Origin: Tetrapyrgos nigripes
Taxonomy: Eukaryota > Basidiomycota > Agaricomycetes > Agaricales > Campanellaceae
NCBI GenBank assembly: GCA_013368315.1
Contig: JAACJM010000133.1
Location: 160,476 to 224,475, forward strand
Direction: 5' to 3'
Length of the DNA: 64,000 bases
Position numbers and translations under genes: made by a program
The notes under the pieces: generated by a model
Told to the model about the DNA's origin: nothing
What the model saw: only the letters and a program-made list of their open reading frames with translations
Databases searched by the model: none
In this document: in pieces, positions 50,566-62,309 of the stretch
Numbering within the stretch: position 1 is the stretch's first letter
How the letters are laid out: every line of letters starts with the position of its first letter

Positions 50566-51049
50566 GCTGAGATGAGTTTGATGTCCCGACGGATAGTGAG
50601 GAAAGCAAGATGTGGGGTGTCCTTCACTAGTGCCCCTGGCATAGAGGATTTTGAAGACTCATCCTCGTGTAGATGTTTCTTCAGGCGTCAGGCATCAAAC
50701 TCTATCTGGATCCAGCAGTGAATGCATACCCAAATTTACAACGTAAATGCATCATGTCTAAGGGTTAATCGATAATCCTAGTTTGGTTCCGGACTTCAAC
50801 TTTTGAACTTTGAGGTTCATCGATGACACCTGATCAGCTTCTTTTAAGCTTCATCCGTGGATAACGAGTGGCGTCAGCAAGACTTTGAGAGGAACTCTCA
50901 TCTGACATATGCTATTGATTATAAGCGCCCACACGTCTGGTTGGCCAAAAACCGCGAACACTTGCTTAGAGGTTGAATTGCGATTACAGAGATAGCTTTT
51001 ACATACACAACACGCGTACACTAGGCCAGACCAAAGCTTCTTCCCTCCC

Positions 51050-51361
51050 TCAATCTCTTCGAGAAGTGTCCATATCATCACCAACCCCACCCCTCATTGG
51101 ATAGGAACGAAAATGACACCACCTCATGACCCGTTCCGGCAGTTTGGCCATCAGTAACGCGGCGCAAAACAACAACAGGAGACAAAGAACGTGCCATGAG
51201 ATTTCCAGGCCATCACCTTCCTGCAAATCACGAGTTGGCGTTGGCAGTTTTTTGAGGTAGAGACAGGTCATTGCGGATAGTGCGACTGGCAATATGAAAA
51301 AAAATAATGAAAAGCGGAAATGGGAATGAAGTATTCCAGTACACATCTTTGACGGCATCAA
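51050..51361 (-). CDS. Small hypothetical protein with two hydrophobic segments
   Basis: A 103-residue frame has FRFSLFFFILPVALSAMTCL and, about 25 residues later, ISWHVLCLLLLFCAALLMA, which could be two membrane helices. It could also be the 3' exon of a larger membrane protein. There is no homology that I recognise, and the start is uncertain. Confidence 0.3.
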   Translation of the reverse strand: MMPSKMCTGILHSHFRFSLFFFILPVALSAMTCLYLKKLPTPTRDLQEGDGLEISWHVLCLLLLFCAALLMAKLPERVMRWCHFRSYPMRGGVGDDMDTSRRD

Positions 51362-51904
51362 CGCCCAACTCGACTATAGACCATCCAATCAATTGCAGCA
51401 GACAAGGACGTGGACGTGGGCTAGTCTTTGACGCGAAGCTTGAGAGAGATTCTAGTCATCCCCGCACCCATACTACGCATACTCCGTCTCACCTTACCAA
51501 CAGCCATCCTCATCCTGGTTAGAGTTTGAGAGCGCTGTTGGATGGCTTAAGAGGTTGGGATCGATGTGAGTTGAGTTGGCATGGTAGTTGAGTTGGGGTT
51601 GTTGGACAGGGATGGAGTTGTATGTTGGCTTTGACATTTTGGTGTTGGGTCAAGTTGAGTTCGGGAGAGTCACTGTGACGTCGTCATTTCTCCCCTACCT
51701 CTCTACTACCACAAATCCTCACCGCTGCTGTCCCAGCCGGTCAATAATATGCGTCTTCATAGTCCGAATACGTCGCGAATACTTAATGGTTGGGACGAGA
51801 GGGAATTCGAGGTCGAATCGTCTTCTAGTGAGTTGGCGTTTGCAACGTTGACAGTTTGGAGAAGTACACTGAGACCAGCCGGATTCGGTGGTTGTAGAGA
51901 AAAT

Positions 51905-52405
51905 ACATAGATGAAAGGGCTGTGGGCCAACGCTGCGTGTGGCGAGAACGAGGCTGTCTCCATTCATCCTACCCCATTCAGATACCCCAGTCAGCTCTAA
52001 ATGCCACTCACTTGTATGATACAATGAGAGGAGATAGAGAAAGGCAGTGAAGCGCTGCCTTTAGGGAATGATTGATATAGGCATGGGAGATGAGAGGAGA
52101 CATCATTTAAGCAGTGAGAGAACAGGCGCTAAAAGATATATAGATGCACCTGTTGAAGCACTGGCTTTGAAGGATACCTTGAAGAGTCAAAGTGGCTTTG
52201 GCAGCTAGGTATTGAATTAACACGAAATGGAGAAAAACGCAATGCACTGGGAGACGGACAAAAAATTCGAAGCAGCTTTGTGAATGAGTGAACATAATGC
52301 GTTACTGGAGTCCCCGGTGCATCGATGGAGGAAGGTATTAGAATGAGCAGGCGAAAAGTGGCATGTTAGCTCTCAATAAGGAGAACGGGCTTATACGTGT
52401 CATGG

Positions 52406-52453
<48 letters not shown>

Positions 52454-52735
52454 TTACATGCTGCTTTTACATCTGTACATGTATGTGCGAAGATAACTAA
52501 TAGTGGAACGAGGAAAGGTATTAACACAGCCACACAGATAAATTTGGTCCAGCCGTTTATCGGACAGATAGACAGGACCGTTTAAACATAGCCACAAGCA
52601 GGATCTGAGTGTAATAAACTCAGCCTCATTTCATTTGGCCTTGTAACTAGATAGCATAAGACATTTGAAGGTTATAAAGCAAGATGAAAGGGATGTGGGC
52701 CAACACTGTGCATGGCAAGTATGAGGCCACAGGTT
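51905..52735. repeat. Two diverged copies of the GTGGGCCAAC dispersed repeat
   Basis: AGATGAAAGGGCTGTGGGCC (about 51908) and AGATGAAAGGGATGTGGGCC (about 52682) start two copies of the motif also found at 5.3-5.6 kb. Both go on with a GGCCA...TGGC hairpin and GAGGC. The interval around them is AT-rich without genes. Confidence 0.5.
52408..52452. repeat. (GT)n microsatellite
   Basis: An uninterrupted run of about 22 GT units. Confidence 0.95.
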
Positions 52736-52809
52736 TTCTCTTTACTGGAGTGGGAAGAAGCCAGATGAGGTGCAGAGGCCCAAAACTGGATGATAAGCAA
52801 ACATGTGAA

Positions 52810-53030
52810 CTGTTGAGGAAAAGAGAGGAAAAAAGAAAAGAAAGCAAGTGACGAAGAAGACGAGAGATCGAGAGAGAGAAGAGAGGAAAAAAAAAAAGAA
52901 AGCAAGCAATGAAGAAGAAGACGAGAGATCGAGAGAGAGAAAGATAACAAAAAATGAAAGAGAGCAAAAGAGAAAGGAAAACAATAAAAAAAGAACAAGA
53001 TGAAGAAAAAGACAACGAAATGAAAGATTA
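52810..53030. repeat. Purine-rich tandem repeat
   Basis: Two ~60-bp units share AAGAAAGCAAG and GACGAGAGATCGAGAGAG (about 52823-52880 and 52881-52945), followed by more A/G-rich sequence. The pyrimidine-rich complement gives long Phe/Leu/Ser frames that are not genes. Confidence 0.75.
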
Positions 53031-53207
53031 AGATTGGAAACTTTTGTTACTGGTCGCAAAGATATTGAGACAACGTCGTTGTTTGGTCATGTTAAGAAAT
53101 GCAGGGGCTGCAGATATGGGCAAGGACTCAGAGGAAACTGGAAACAACAGCATGGGAGGAGACGGGATGAATATGCACTGCCACACGCAGAAACGGAGTG
53201 TAAAGAA

Positions 53208-53734
53208 CTCAGTGTCAAGGTTGTCGGTACACTCAATAACCACCCAAGTCACACAATACGAAAAGGCCGATTACAAGAGAATAGATTGATCAAGGGAAAT
53301 AGAGAAGTAGAGAGATAGGGAGAAAGTAGGCTGACTAGGCTCTACACTGCGTAGTAAAAGTACGGAGTGGAGACGAAGTGAACAAACTAAGGAATAGGTT
53401 ACAAAGATCACAGGTATATAAGTAAAATATGAACAGATGGGAACAAGTTAAGTAATAATAGACGGTATCATGTGGAAATGTCAAGGGCGAGAGAGTAAAG
53501 AGTTAAATATGGATAGATGAAGGTACTGGATCATAAGGAATGATTGACAGTGAGAATGTCCCTGGAGATAGGAATCGGAGGAGATAAAAGTATGAGTCAT
53601 AGATCTGTAGAGATGGTAACTATAGACGATGATGAGAAATGATTGATGTTTATGGGGTTAAAGTGGGAAATAAGTAGTAAAGGGAAAAGAATAGAAAGGA
53701 AATGAATAGTCGGGGAGCGATTCGTGACACTCAG
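53208..53734 (-). mobile_element. Solo LTR copy 2 with target duplication CTCAG
   Basis: The LTR (53213-53729, 517 bp) matches 1291-1792 and is flanked by the perfect 5-bp duplication CTCAG. No internal sequence is present, so it arose by LTR-LTR recombination. It interrupts a repeat that reads TAAAGAACTCAGCCTCATTTC when rejoined. Confidence 0.92.
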
Positions 53735-53997
53735 CCTCATTTCATTCGGCCTTGTAATTGGCTACACACCAAATATAGACTGCAGAAGACGTCGGAGATG
53801 AGTCTTCATATTTTTGTCATTGGCGGATGCGTAGGCAGTCGTTTGCATTGCCGTTGTTGTTGGCATTGGTAACGGAGACTACAGACAGCCTGACTCAGTC
53901 AGCGGGGACTCGTTCAGCTCAGCATTGTAAATGACTCAGTCATAGTGCAAGCAAATGCTGTAGCAGCAAGAACTTGAAGTGATTACGCGTCTGTGGT

Positions 53998-55772
53998 GGG
54001 TATCAGAAATTTGCAGACACCCTGCAAACACCCGGTTCTTATCACTACCAATTCATTTGTTGTAAAAACCATTTTTCTTGTTATTCTGTTGTCTAGTACA
54101 TAAATATCTACAGTCTACAGAATCTGACCTTGAGGTATAGTGATATTTTTCTGGTGTTACAAGTTTCTTTCTAATTGTTGTTCAGGAGAGTGAACATTGC
54201 AAGGCTCTATGGGAAACTGCAGAGCAAGTAGAGAACGAGAAGTCTATGCCTCCCAGACCCAGACAAAGGCCATTGACCAAAAAGAAAGGCTTATACAGGT
54301 CAAAAAAGGCATTACAGGAAGAAATCACTACAAAACCAACAATACCACACCAGACACATTGATCCACTCGATCTAAGCGCAGGCATGATGCAGAAAAGGG
54401 AAGTGAAGAGTCAAAGGATGGAAACCAATCTAAGAAACTATGGAGACAGGGAAAATAGTCTTACAGATTTAACTGGCTATCACTAATTTTTGTATTACCT
54501 CCACTCATGTCCAATTCTAGGCAAAACTCTTGTACCTGACACTCTTGAGGTACTTTCTTTAGGGTGTCTGCAAGTGCACAGCCACCTTGCAGACACCCTT
54601 TCCAAGTATCACAATGAGCACAAATTGTTGACCCCTAATATCACCAACTGTTTGATATTCAAAGTTAACAAGTGCAAATGCAGGCAGCGAACATCTGAGC
54701 CTCACTTCGCATTTTCACACTGAGATACACTCCTGAGGGTATAGAAATCTTGTACTGATATCCTGTATAGAGATAATCTGTATGAACATATCAGAAAAAC
54801 AAGAAGAAAAAATATTTGTGGCTGTGCTTATCCTACTTTTTTGAAGATTATTACACTTTGTGTACAGCACATACTGTAGGAATTACAATTAAGGAATTCA
54901 TAGTGAAGTCATAGACCACATAATATGGAGTTGATAATAATGTATTGCGCTTGCAGCTTACTGCAATCGCATGATGATGTATCTACTTTTACAAGCTTTT
55001 ATACTATATACTACTGTGGCTGAGCAAATCTGTAAATAGAACAAAGTGGTGCTAAGCGGATACTACGATGTAATGTCTGAGATCAGTCTGGAGTAATGAT
55101 ATAAGTAGCTATGTAAGTATGGAGTAAAGTGGAAAGTGAGTGGTGCGTATGTGGCTAATTATATAGAATTCCAACACATACACCACCTAGAAAGCATCTC
55201 TGAGATCATATATATTATTGGTACAGTAGATGGAGTCTCACATTGTCAAGGTTGCTGATACACTTAAGTAACCACCCAAGTCACACAATCAGAGAGCAGA
55301 TACAAGATGATAGATTGAACAAGAGAGATATGAGTAGAGGAAAAGAGTAAGCTAACTAGGCTCTACACTGTGTAGTAGTAGTATGGAGCGAAGACAAAGT
55401 GAACAAACTAAAGGATTAGCTAGAATGTCTAGTGGTTTATATAGAAGAACAATGAATAAGTGATAGGAGAAAGACAGGAGAAAGATAGGAGAAATAGGAG
55501 AAACATAGGTGAAAGTGGAGAAATGTAGGGTAAAGATAGGATCGATGGAGTGGAAGATTGATTGACAGTTATTATAGAGTTTGACAGGTTCTATAAGGTT
55601 CAAAGTCAGTAATATAAGGTTTAAAAGGTTTATTGAGGAAATGCAATAGACGAATGATCAGAAAATGGATTCAATAGTGTAGTAGAAGAGGAAGGGGGAC
55701 AAAGAACTGTAGCAGTTCGTGACACACACCATAAGTTACAATGCTATCCACAGGGTGTCTGCAGTCTGCAAA
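53998..55772. mobile_element. AT-rich element with inverted TGCAGACACC words and a conserved-loop hairpin
   Basis: It starts with GGGTATCAGAAATTTGCAGA carrying two tandem TGCAGACACCC-like words (54009-54034). It ends with the inverse word (GGGTGTCTGCAG, 55753-55764, plus TCTGCAAA). Inside, a 13-bp perfect stem (54562-54574 with 54586-54598) made of the same word encloses TGCACAGCCAC. The left end is repeated at 63911-64000. A solo LTR (55244-55724) is inserted in it. The short plus-strand frame at about 54180-54360 (PPRPRQRPLTKKKG) is not recognisable. The class is unknown. Confidence 0.5.
55239..55729 (-). mobile_element. Solo LTR copy 3
   Basis: The LTR (55244-55724) starts TGTCAAGGTTG and ends TTCGTGACA, flanked by CACAT and CACAC, a target duplication with one mismatch. 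It is the most diverged of the three copies and contains AGGAGAAA-type tandem words at about 55465-55515. Confidence 0.85.
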
Positions 55773-55789
55773 TTACTCTCTTGCTAGCA

Positions 55790-56690
55790 CTATCTTTTAT
55801 GAAAAATATCCCACACATAATGGACATCTACAGGTAGCCCTTATCGTCCCGATGATCCTGGTATAGTTTATATCCAATATAATTATAATTTGCGCCCACT
55901 AGACGTGATTTGGTATGGCGAGGAGACCTGTCAAAAAAGTTCCCATGCTCCCTCTCTTCAACCTCACAGACTACAGTTTGATGGAAATCTCTAAGAACTC
56001 ACTGCTAATGCTCCTCAATGACAGTATTGAGCTAAGATATGATGTTGGTAACAAAGCTGGAACCAGACATGAATGCAAACTTGAAGTCAAACCCTTGAAC
56101 CCTCATTGAACCCTCATCAAATCCTTACAATTTGCCAGGAAGACTGTCAATATACCTCAGTAATAAGGTCAAGCTGTACTTGACCAACCTTAGAACCCTT
56201 GAACCCTCATTGAACCCTCCTCCAATCCTTCTCAAATGTTACCATTGGCAAGGAAGACTCTCAATCTACCTTAGTGGTGATATTGGAAGACAGTAAGACA
56301 TTGAAATGTACTAGAAGAAGCTTCAAACCTGTCAGAACTGAGCCAAAGATGTTTAGGCGAAGGTGACAATGACACTAAAGAATCGAGTAGAATAAGGCAA
56401 GGTCCATATCATAAGACCAGACTAGAGTAAAGATACAGGATGAGTATCCTACTCTATATATACTACTTTGCAAATAACGTCCATGTTTCTAGAGGAATTA
56501 ATTGAGACAATAAATTAAGGTCTTATGACAATGCACTCGCAATCTAAGGGGATCTGCAGACAACTATGGAGCAATAACTGACCCAGCTCAGAAGAAGTCG
56601 ATCTCGTTAGGGGAAAGTGGGTAGCAGCAATCGGAGAGATAAAGAAGGATTGAGAATCCTTCTAAGGGTTTCTTGAACAAGGAATGAAAG
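55790..56690. repeat. Non-coding stretch with ~95-bp tandem repeats, probable old LTR
   Basis: ACCCTTGAACCCTCATTGAACCC occurs at about 56091 and 56187, followed in both by AATCCTT and GGCAAGGAAGAC-like blocks, marking two ~95-bp units. Further right, the sequence ending TTCATGACATTACC at about 56697 could be the 3' LTR of the decayed minus-strand gypsy, with TATATATA at 56455-56462 as a promoter box. No matching 5' LTR was found. Confidence 0.4.
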
Positions 56691-56700
56691 GTTCATGACA

Positions 56701-57700
56701 TTACCTCCCTCTTAAGGGTCTTCGCCCCAAAGATGCTTGAGAGATTCTGTAGACCCATGCTTGGGATTTCTTTGGCCCCAAAGTGTAAAACTCATGAGGA
56801 ATGAAAGAAAGGATTGTTTTGATATTCTGAGGTGCCACTGGATTCTTTGTGTGGAACTTGGTTATTAGTTCCTGACATTTCTTTTCCAAGTATTCTCCGC
56901 TGTTGAATACCCCAACCACTTCACCAGGTACTCCAAAAACGATCTCTTCTTCTTCTGGTTATAACACATAGAGGAACCTAGGATTTCTTTGATGTTGTAG
57001 ACCAGTGAGCCATCTTTGATAGTAGCAGGTTCTCAACTAATGTCATCTTGCTGATGTTTCGCAACTGAAGAATGATGAGGATGAAAATATGATGTATGGA
57101 AAACGGGATGAATACTCTTCCAGGTTTTTGGAATATCCACTCAGTATGAGGAATTCCCTACCTTTTCCTTAACAAGAAAAGGTCTGTATTGTTTGTCTGC
57201 AAGTTTGGTACTTGGTCGTTCTGTAGTGATGTTCTTCCCTTCAATATACACCTTATCTCCCTTCTTGTACTCTGGATCTTCATTCTGTCCTCTATCATAG
57301 TATTTCTTCATCAACTCCGCGCTCCTCATAAGACACGCTTTAGCATCTGTTCTGGCCTTTTCAATCTGATCAAAGAAATCTATTGCAGTTTCATTGCTGA
57401 CATCAACGAATGGTTCAGTAGCTTTTTGAGGATGAAAGCCACTAGTCATATAGAACTATATTCTTGATTGTTATAGCAGAACTCTGCCATAGTCGTCTTG
57501 TCACCAATTGCAAAAAACACACAAGTATTGTTCGATTTCATCTTGAGCTTGGGCTGTCTCCATGGATTGCAGGAATTCGGCTTTAAGCAGGGTGATGTTT
57601 TTGTTATCATCTGTCCCCTCCTCATGACCCCTTTCATCTTGAAAGTAGGTCAGGCTTCAAATGACTCTTTCCTGGTTTGTGAACCAGCTGAAAGTCATAA
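56701..57700 (-). pseudogene. Decayed gypsy integrase and C-terminus
   Basis: Open pieces 57446-57637 (ending EFCYNNQEYSSI, the usual EFAYNN integrase block), 57141-57449 (MTSGFHPQKATEPFVDVSNE, KKYYDRGQNEDPEYKKGDKV, YRPFLVKEKVGNSSY) and 56701-56919 (EYLEKKCQELITKF, GPKKSQAWVYRI) are integrase core end, GPY/F-type end and tail of a gypsy Pol. They lie in different frames with several breaks. Confidence 0.8.
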
Positions 57701-57739
57701 TCAGCTAATTCCAATGACCAATGAGCCTGTCTCCTGTTG

Positions 57740-59560
57740 AGGGTTTTTGCCGTCATAAAGTATTGGAGATTATGATGGTCCATCCAGATTTCAAATCTTG
57801 GTCCCCCCATCAAGTAATGTCTCCAATCCTTAGGGCTCTCATGATAGCCAACATCTCCTTATTGTGAATCTCGTAGTTTCATTCTGGTTCACTAAGGCCT
57901 TTTGATAAAAAGGCAATAGGTACCCATTCACCATCTTGGAGTTGGGACAACACAGCACCTGTGGTGAAATTTAGGGAATAGCACGGGTCAGCGGGGAAAT
58001 GACGGGTCGCGGGGACGGGGTATGGTGGGGACGGGGACGGGGCTGCTTCTCTCATTCCATGCCAAACCCGCGACCCGTCACATGGGTAAACCAACCTGCC
58101 GCCTGGTACTATAGAAGATCGACTCGGCATAATTATTTACAGCAACCAGCTGTAAGTATAGTCATACATTTAGGCATACTCGTACAAGATTTGTAGGGAG
58201 ATCTTATGATAATTACATACACAAAAAAAAATCCTCATGCTTCATTTATGTATGTAAAGTAATAATCAAGTGACAATGCGCCCTCAGGCCTCAGGCCTCA
58301 CCCATTTCCGGAAAACTTGAAACCAGACAAAAGAGAAGGCCGTTGTGAACTGATCTGGATGCAGAGGAGATGAGATGCCAGAGGGGTATGATGATATTTG
58401 AGGTATAAGTACTTAATGTACGTAGGGGTACCCGTGAACCCGCTGGGTTTGCCTCAGACCCGTCTGCCCTGTTGTAAACCCGTGACCCGCAAGGGCGGGG
58501 ACAGGTTTTGACGGGGACGGGGATGGGTCAGAATTTTTTCCCCGCGGGATCCCCGTGCTGTTCCCTAGTGAAATTGGAACTATCTGCTTCGACTTGATAA
58601 GGACAATTATCCAGGGGAAAATGGAGAACCAGTTCTGATGTGACAGCATCTTTCAATTTCTGAAAGCCCTTTTCTTAGTCTGGTGTCCATTGCCAGGGTA
58701 AATCTTTTTATGTCAAATCATTTAACAGACAAGCCATCTTTGCACAGTCTTTAATGAACCTTTGATAAAAGTTTGTAAATCCTAAGAAGCTCTGAACGTC
58801 TTTGACACAAGTTGGTGTTTCCCACTGATGGACTCCCTCGACCTTGACAGGGTCCATCCTCATCTTCCTGTTGCCCACTATAAGTCCCAAATATTCCACT
58901 TTGTCCTTATGGAAATCATACTTTTCAGGTTTCAAGTAGAGATCATGTGTTTTTAGAATTCGTAAAACCTCTTGAATGGTTTTCATGTGCTTGTCCATGT
59001 CCTTCGAGAATATCAAGATATCGTCCATGTAAACAATAACCTTCCCTGCTTGGATAAGGTCTGCAAAGATTTTGTTCATCATGGTTTGGAATATTGTTGG
59101 CAAATTTGTGAGGCTGAAAAACACTACGAGGGGTTCAAACAATCCTCAATTGGTGACAAATGCAGCTTTATGTTTGTCCCCTTCCTTGATTCGAATGTTG
59201 TTGTATCCCCATCTTACATTGAGTTTCATAAAGATTTTCGCATGCCTTAGTTTATATAGCACGTCTGAATAGGATATCAATTTTTGATAGTCAAGGAATT
59301 GAGTTTTCGATAATCTTGAACTGGATGAAGCTTTCCGTCTTTCTTTTTGACGAAGAAGAATGGTGAAGATATAGGTGATTTTGAAGCTCAGATTCTTCAA
59401 GTTCGCAGTTGTTCCTCGATGAAATCATCCAGTGGACCCTGTTCATTTGCAGTTAAGGGATAGACCTTGCTTTTGAATGGTTCCACCTCGGGTACTAACT
59501 CGATTGTATGGTCCCATTTTCATCGTTCTGGAAGGGTATCAAGATCTTCTTTTTCAAACA
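57740..59560 (-). pseudogene. Decayed gypsy reverse transcriptase and RNase H
   Basis: The RT is marked by [20 protein letters not shown] (about 59330-59390) and by a 145-residue open piece (58708-59142) with IVYMDDILIFSKD (YMDD site) and VQSFLGFTNFYQRFIKD. RNase H follows after an inserted MITE as FTTGAVLSQLQDGEWVPIAF with LSKGLSEPE, then a TGA (57879-57881) where related Pol proteins have Arg, and NYEIHNKEMLAIM. Many other stops are present. The PLTANEQGPLDDFIEEQL segment just upstream of RT is typical for mushroom gypsy elements. Confidence 0.85.
57964..58575. mobile_element. 596-bp GC-rich hAT-type MITE with 8-bp target duplication
   Basis: The element (57972-58567) has ends TAGGGAATAGCACGGG and its inverse TAGGGAACAGCACGGG (one mismatch) and is flanked by the perfect 8-mer GTGAAATT. 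GGGGACGGGG words are concentrated near both ends. There is no transposase inside. It lies within the RNase H region of the decayed gypsy. Confidence 0.9.
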
Positions 59561-59569
59561 CAGGTCAAA

Positions 59570-60600
59570 ACTCCCTGAGGTATTCTCTGTAAGGGCAACT
59601 CCTGATATGTGAGGCAATCACTCAACAACAGCAGGAGGGGATCCAAAGATATATAAATCAGAACTAGAAGATACAAGGGTGACATACTACGCACCTGCAG
59701 GAGGGGATCCAAAGAGAAAAACTCAAGGATACTCGCCTGCAGGGAAGGGGTATATATACTCGTATGAAGGCCTGGGAAAAGATCTGCAAAACTGTACAGT
59801 TGAAACAAAGTAATGGAAAGGTGGAATGATGGGAGATCAAATGATGAACGATGAATGATGGATGATGAAACAGTGAAACAGGGATAAACAAGTCGATGAA
59901 GTCCAGATAAAACAAGAACAAACAAGTCCTAAAGGAGAAGGGAAGGAAAAAGGAAACTGTCCCCTTACATTCTCCTGGTACAATTTCTTCCAAAGATTTT
60001 GCCCCCCCTCCGTAGTGTGTTGCGCAGCTAAATTAGCTGATATGGAACCAGTAGCACGAATGATTCTATCTCCTTCTTCATCTTCTTGCCATATTTTCCA
60101 TTGTTTCTTCCTTTTGCAGTCCCCAGGACACCTATCAAATTTGATGGTCCCTTTCTTCCAATCTATTGATGAATTGTGGTGTTTCAACCAATTAAATCCA
60201 ATGATAATATCATTTGCGCCAGTGTTAGTGACTGCGAATGTAGTAACTTCTGTGTAGTCATCGACAGTTAGTCAATCTTTCCATTTTTGTTGGCTGTTCT
60301 GTCTGCATTGTATACTGGAACTGGACAATAGAGAAATTCCAGCAACAAATTATTCCTAAGAGCAAAGTCTTGATTGATATAGCATCCCATGGCCCCACAA
60401 TCAAGAAGAGCATTGGTGACTTGGCCTTTATGTGAATCCAAGGCCTTGACTGTGACTGGGAGCAAGCTAGATTCCCCACTAATTTTCCAAATCCATTTTG
60501 CTGGAGTCCAGAGGTCCCTGAGTACAGTGAGAGCCACATTGGATTGCATTGAAGCTAGATTGAACCTTAGTTCATCATCTACTTCATGCTCCCTTGATAC
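59570..60600 (-). pseudogene. Decayed gypsy protease and protease-RT linker
   Basis: The piece 60268-60549 contains VTNALLDCGAMGCYINQDFA, the retropepsin active-site region with DCG in place of the usual DSG or DTG, then CPVPVYNADRTANKNGKID. Downstream frames have the flap-side NDIIIGFNWLKHHN block and KGTIKFDRCPGDC. The linker (59570-59990) has frame breaks and a GCAGGAGGGGATCC duplication. Confidence 0.7.
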
Positions 60601-60999
60601 GTGGACCCATCATCATAACAAACAAGGTGTGCTAGGTGTTTGAGCAACCACGTTCCAGTACACCCAATAGGGTCCTACTTTTTTCTCGGGTTTCAGTGGA
60701 ATACAAGAAGGAAGGTGTGAAGGAGTTTGAGTACTGCGTTTGCATCAGAAAAGATTAGGAGTTTGTTGAGAATCTTTATGAGAATCCTCCAGGGGATTTT
60801 CAGATATGTCTTCAGTTTCAGTCAAGTCACTTTCATTTGTGAGGACACTAAATCAATTATATGAAGCAAACTTGTTATGAAACACTGATTGTTCTGTAGG
60901 TGGGGTATCATTCTGCCTATGGGCCCTTAAAAACCTGCATCCTTGCTAAGCTTCCAGAACTCCTCCTTTGCTTCATGTGTCTTCAAGACTTCCTGCATG

Positions 61000-62305
61000 C
61001 TTCATATGAGGCTCAAGACTCGATTTGGACAATTCCTAGAAATGTGTCCTTCTTCCCCACACCCATAACATTTGCGAACCCCATCCCATGTCACTTTGTT
61101 TGCTTTAGTACAATCGATTTCCATGGGTTTTCCCTGCCCACCAAAGGTAACTCCTGTTCCAGTACGAGTCATTGGTGTTTCCAATGGAGCCCCAACGCTT
61201 GTAGTAGCATTTTGGGTAGTGGTTGTTGGGGTTTGGGCAGTGGTAAACTGTGTTCCCACAGAGGTGTTTCCACTAGCTGGAATCCCTCTGGAGTCATTTC
61301 GAAGAGTTTGAACACTCTGATCGCAAAGGTCAAGTTGTACTGCTGCCGCTTTCCAGGCTGCATAGGTAACGGGAACAGGATTCATTTGATAGATCCTTTG
61401 AATGATTCCAAATTGGAGGTTCTGCTTCAGTAGCATGATGAGTCCCTCCTCATTCAGCTTTGCATCTTCCTTCCACTGTTCAAAAGAGAGGAAGAACTGC
61501 GTAGCCAATGCAGTGCCTTGCTTGATACTTTGCAGCTTTCACTGCGCAATGTCTGTCTGATCTCCGCCTGCAAATTCCCTTCGAATTGCACTACAGAGAT
61601 CTGTATAACTTTCGTTATTTCCCTCTTCCTGAATTTTTCGAATTCGATTGCTTGCCCACTGGGCAGCAGTGCCTTCCATCATGAAAGCAAGTGTCTTCAA
61701 GACTCGAGAAGCATCATCAGCGAGAAACCAGAGATACATTTGTGAAAGAAAAGGGTCAACCGCATTGGAAGTCCTGTTGAAAGGTTTTGGTTTAGTGCCA
61801 GAGCAGCTACTACCATCCCTTTCATCAGTCCTAGCCTGTTGGGTGCCCATAGTTTGTCGCATATTCCAAAGTTCTTGCAAAAGTTCCATCTGATTATTCT
61901 GGAGTCCAGCAATTGTTTGGAGGAGTAACTGATTATAGTCTTCTCCAGGAACATAGTTGGTCTGGGTGTAATACCCCTGAGGGTTATTATAGGTTTGGTG
62001 AGAGGGAGATGAATTAGCATAGATCCTCCGACTCCATCAGAGGGGTTTTGAGTAGGAATCCCTCTGAAGGCCATAGGACTCTGTAACATAGCCCTATGTT
62101 ACTGCTTCCTTAGAGAATTCCTTTGTGATCATTAGGCCTCTGTCAGTGGCCATGTGTCATGGTGAGTGAGGGATTGAAGAATAATCAGTGCAAAGGAAAT
62201 GAGACTGTAAGGTTCATTCAAGGTTGTACTCACATTCTGTTCCACCACCGCTAACGAGAGCAATTTTGCCTTGCAAGTTGAGAGCCTGAGCACCAGACAT
62301 TTTCT
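61000..62305 (-). pseudogene. Decayed gypsy Gag with CCHC zinc knuckle
   Basis: The Gag frame begins MSGAQALNLQGKIALVSGG near 62301. The open parts are 61539-61889 (capsid-like YLWFLADDASRVLKTLAFMM, EGTAAQWASNRI, REFAGGDQTDIAQ) and 61002-61508 (QWKEDAKLNEEGLI, YQMNPVPVTYAAWKAAAVQL), ending with the zinc knuckle CYGCGEEGHISRNC. The two pieces are in the same frame, separated by a single TGA at 61539-61541. Other breaks lie upstream. It is the 5' end of the decayed element; no clear 5' LTR follows to the right. Confidence 0.85.
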
Positions 62306-62309
62306 TGAT

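Noticed and set aside
52647..53059. Long minus-strand frames rich in Phe, Leu and Ser
   Set aside because: They are the complement of A/G-rich tandem repeats and overlap in three frames; this is low complexity, not membrane proteins.
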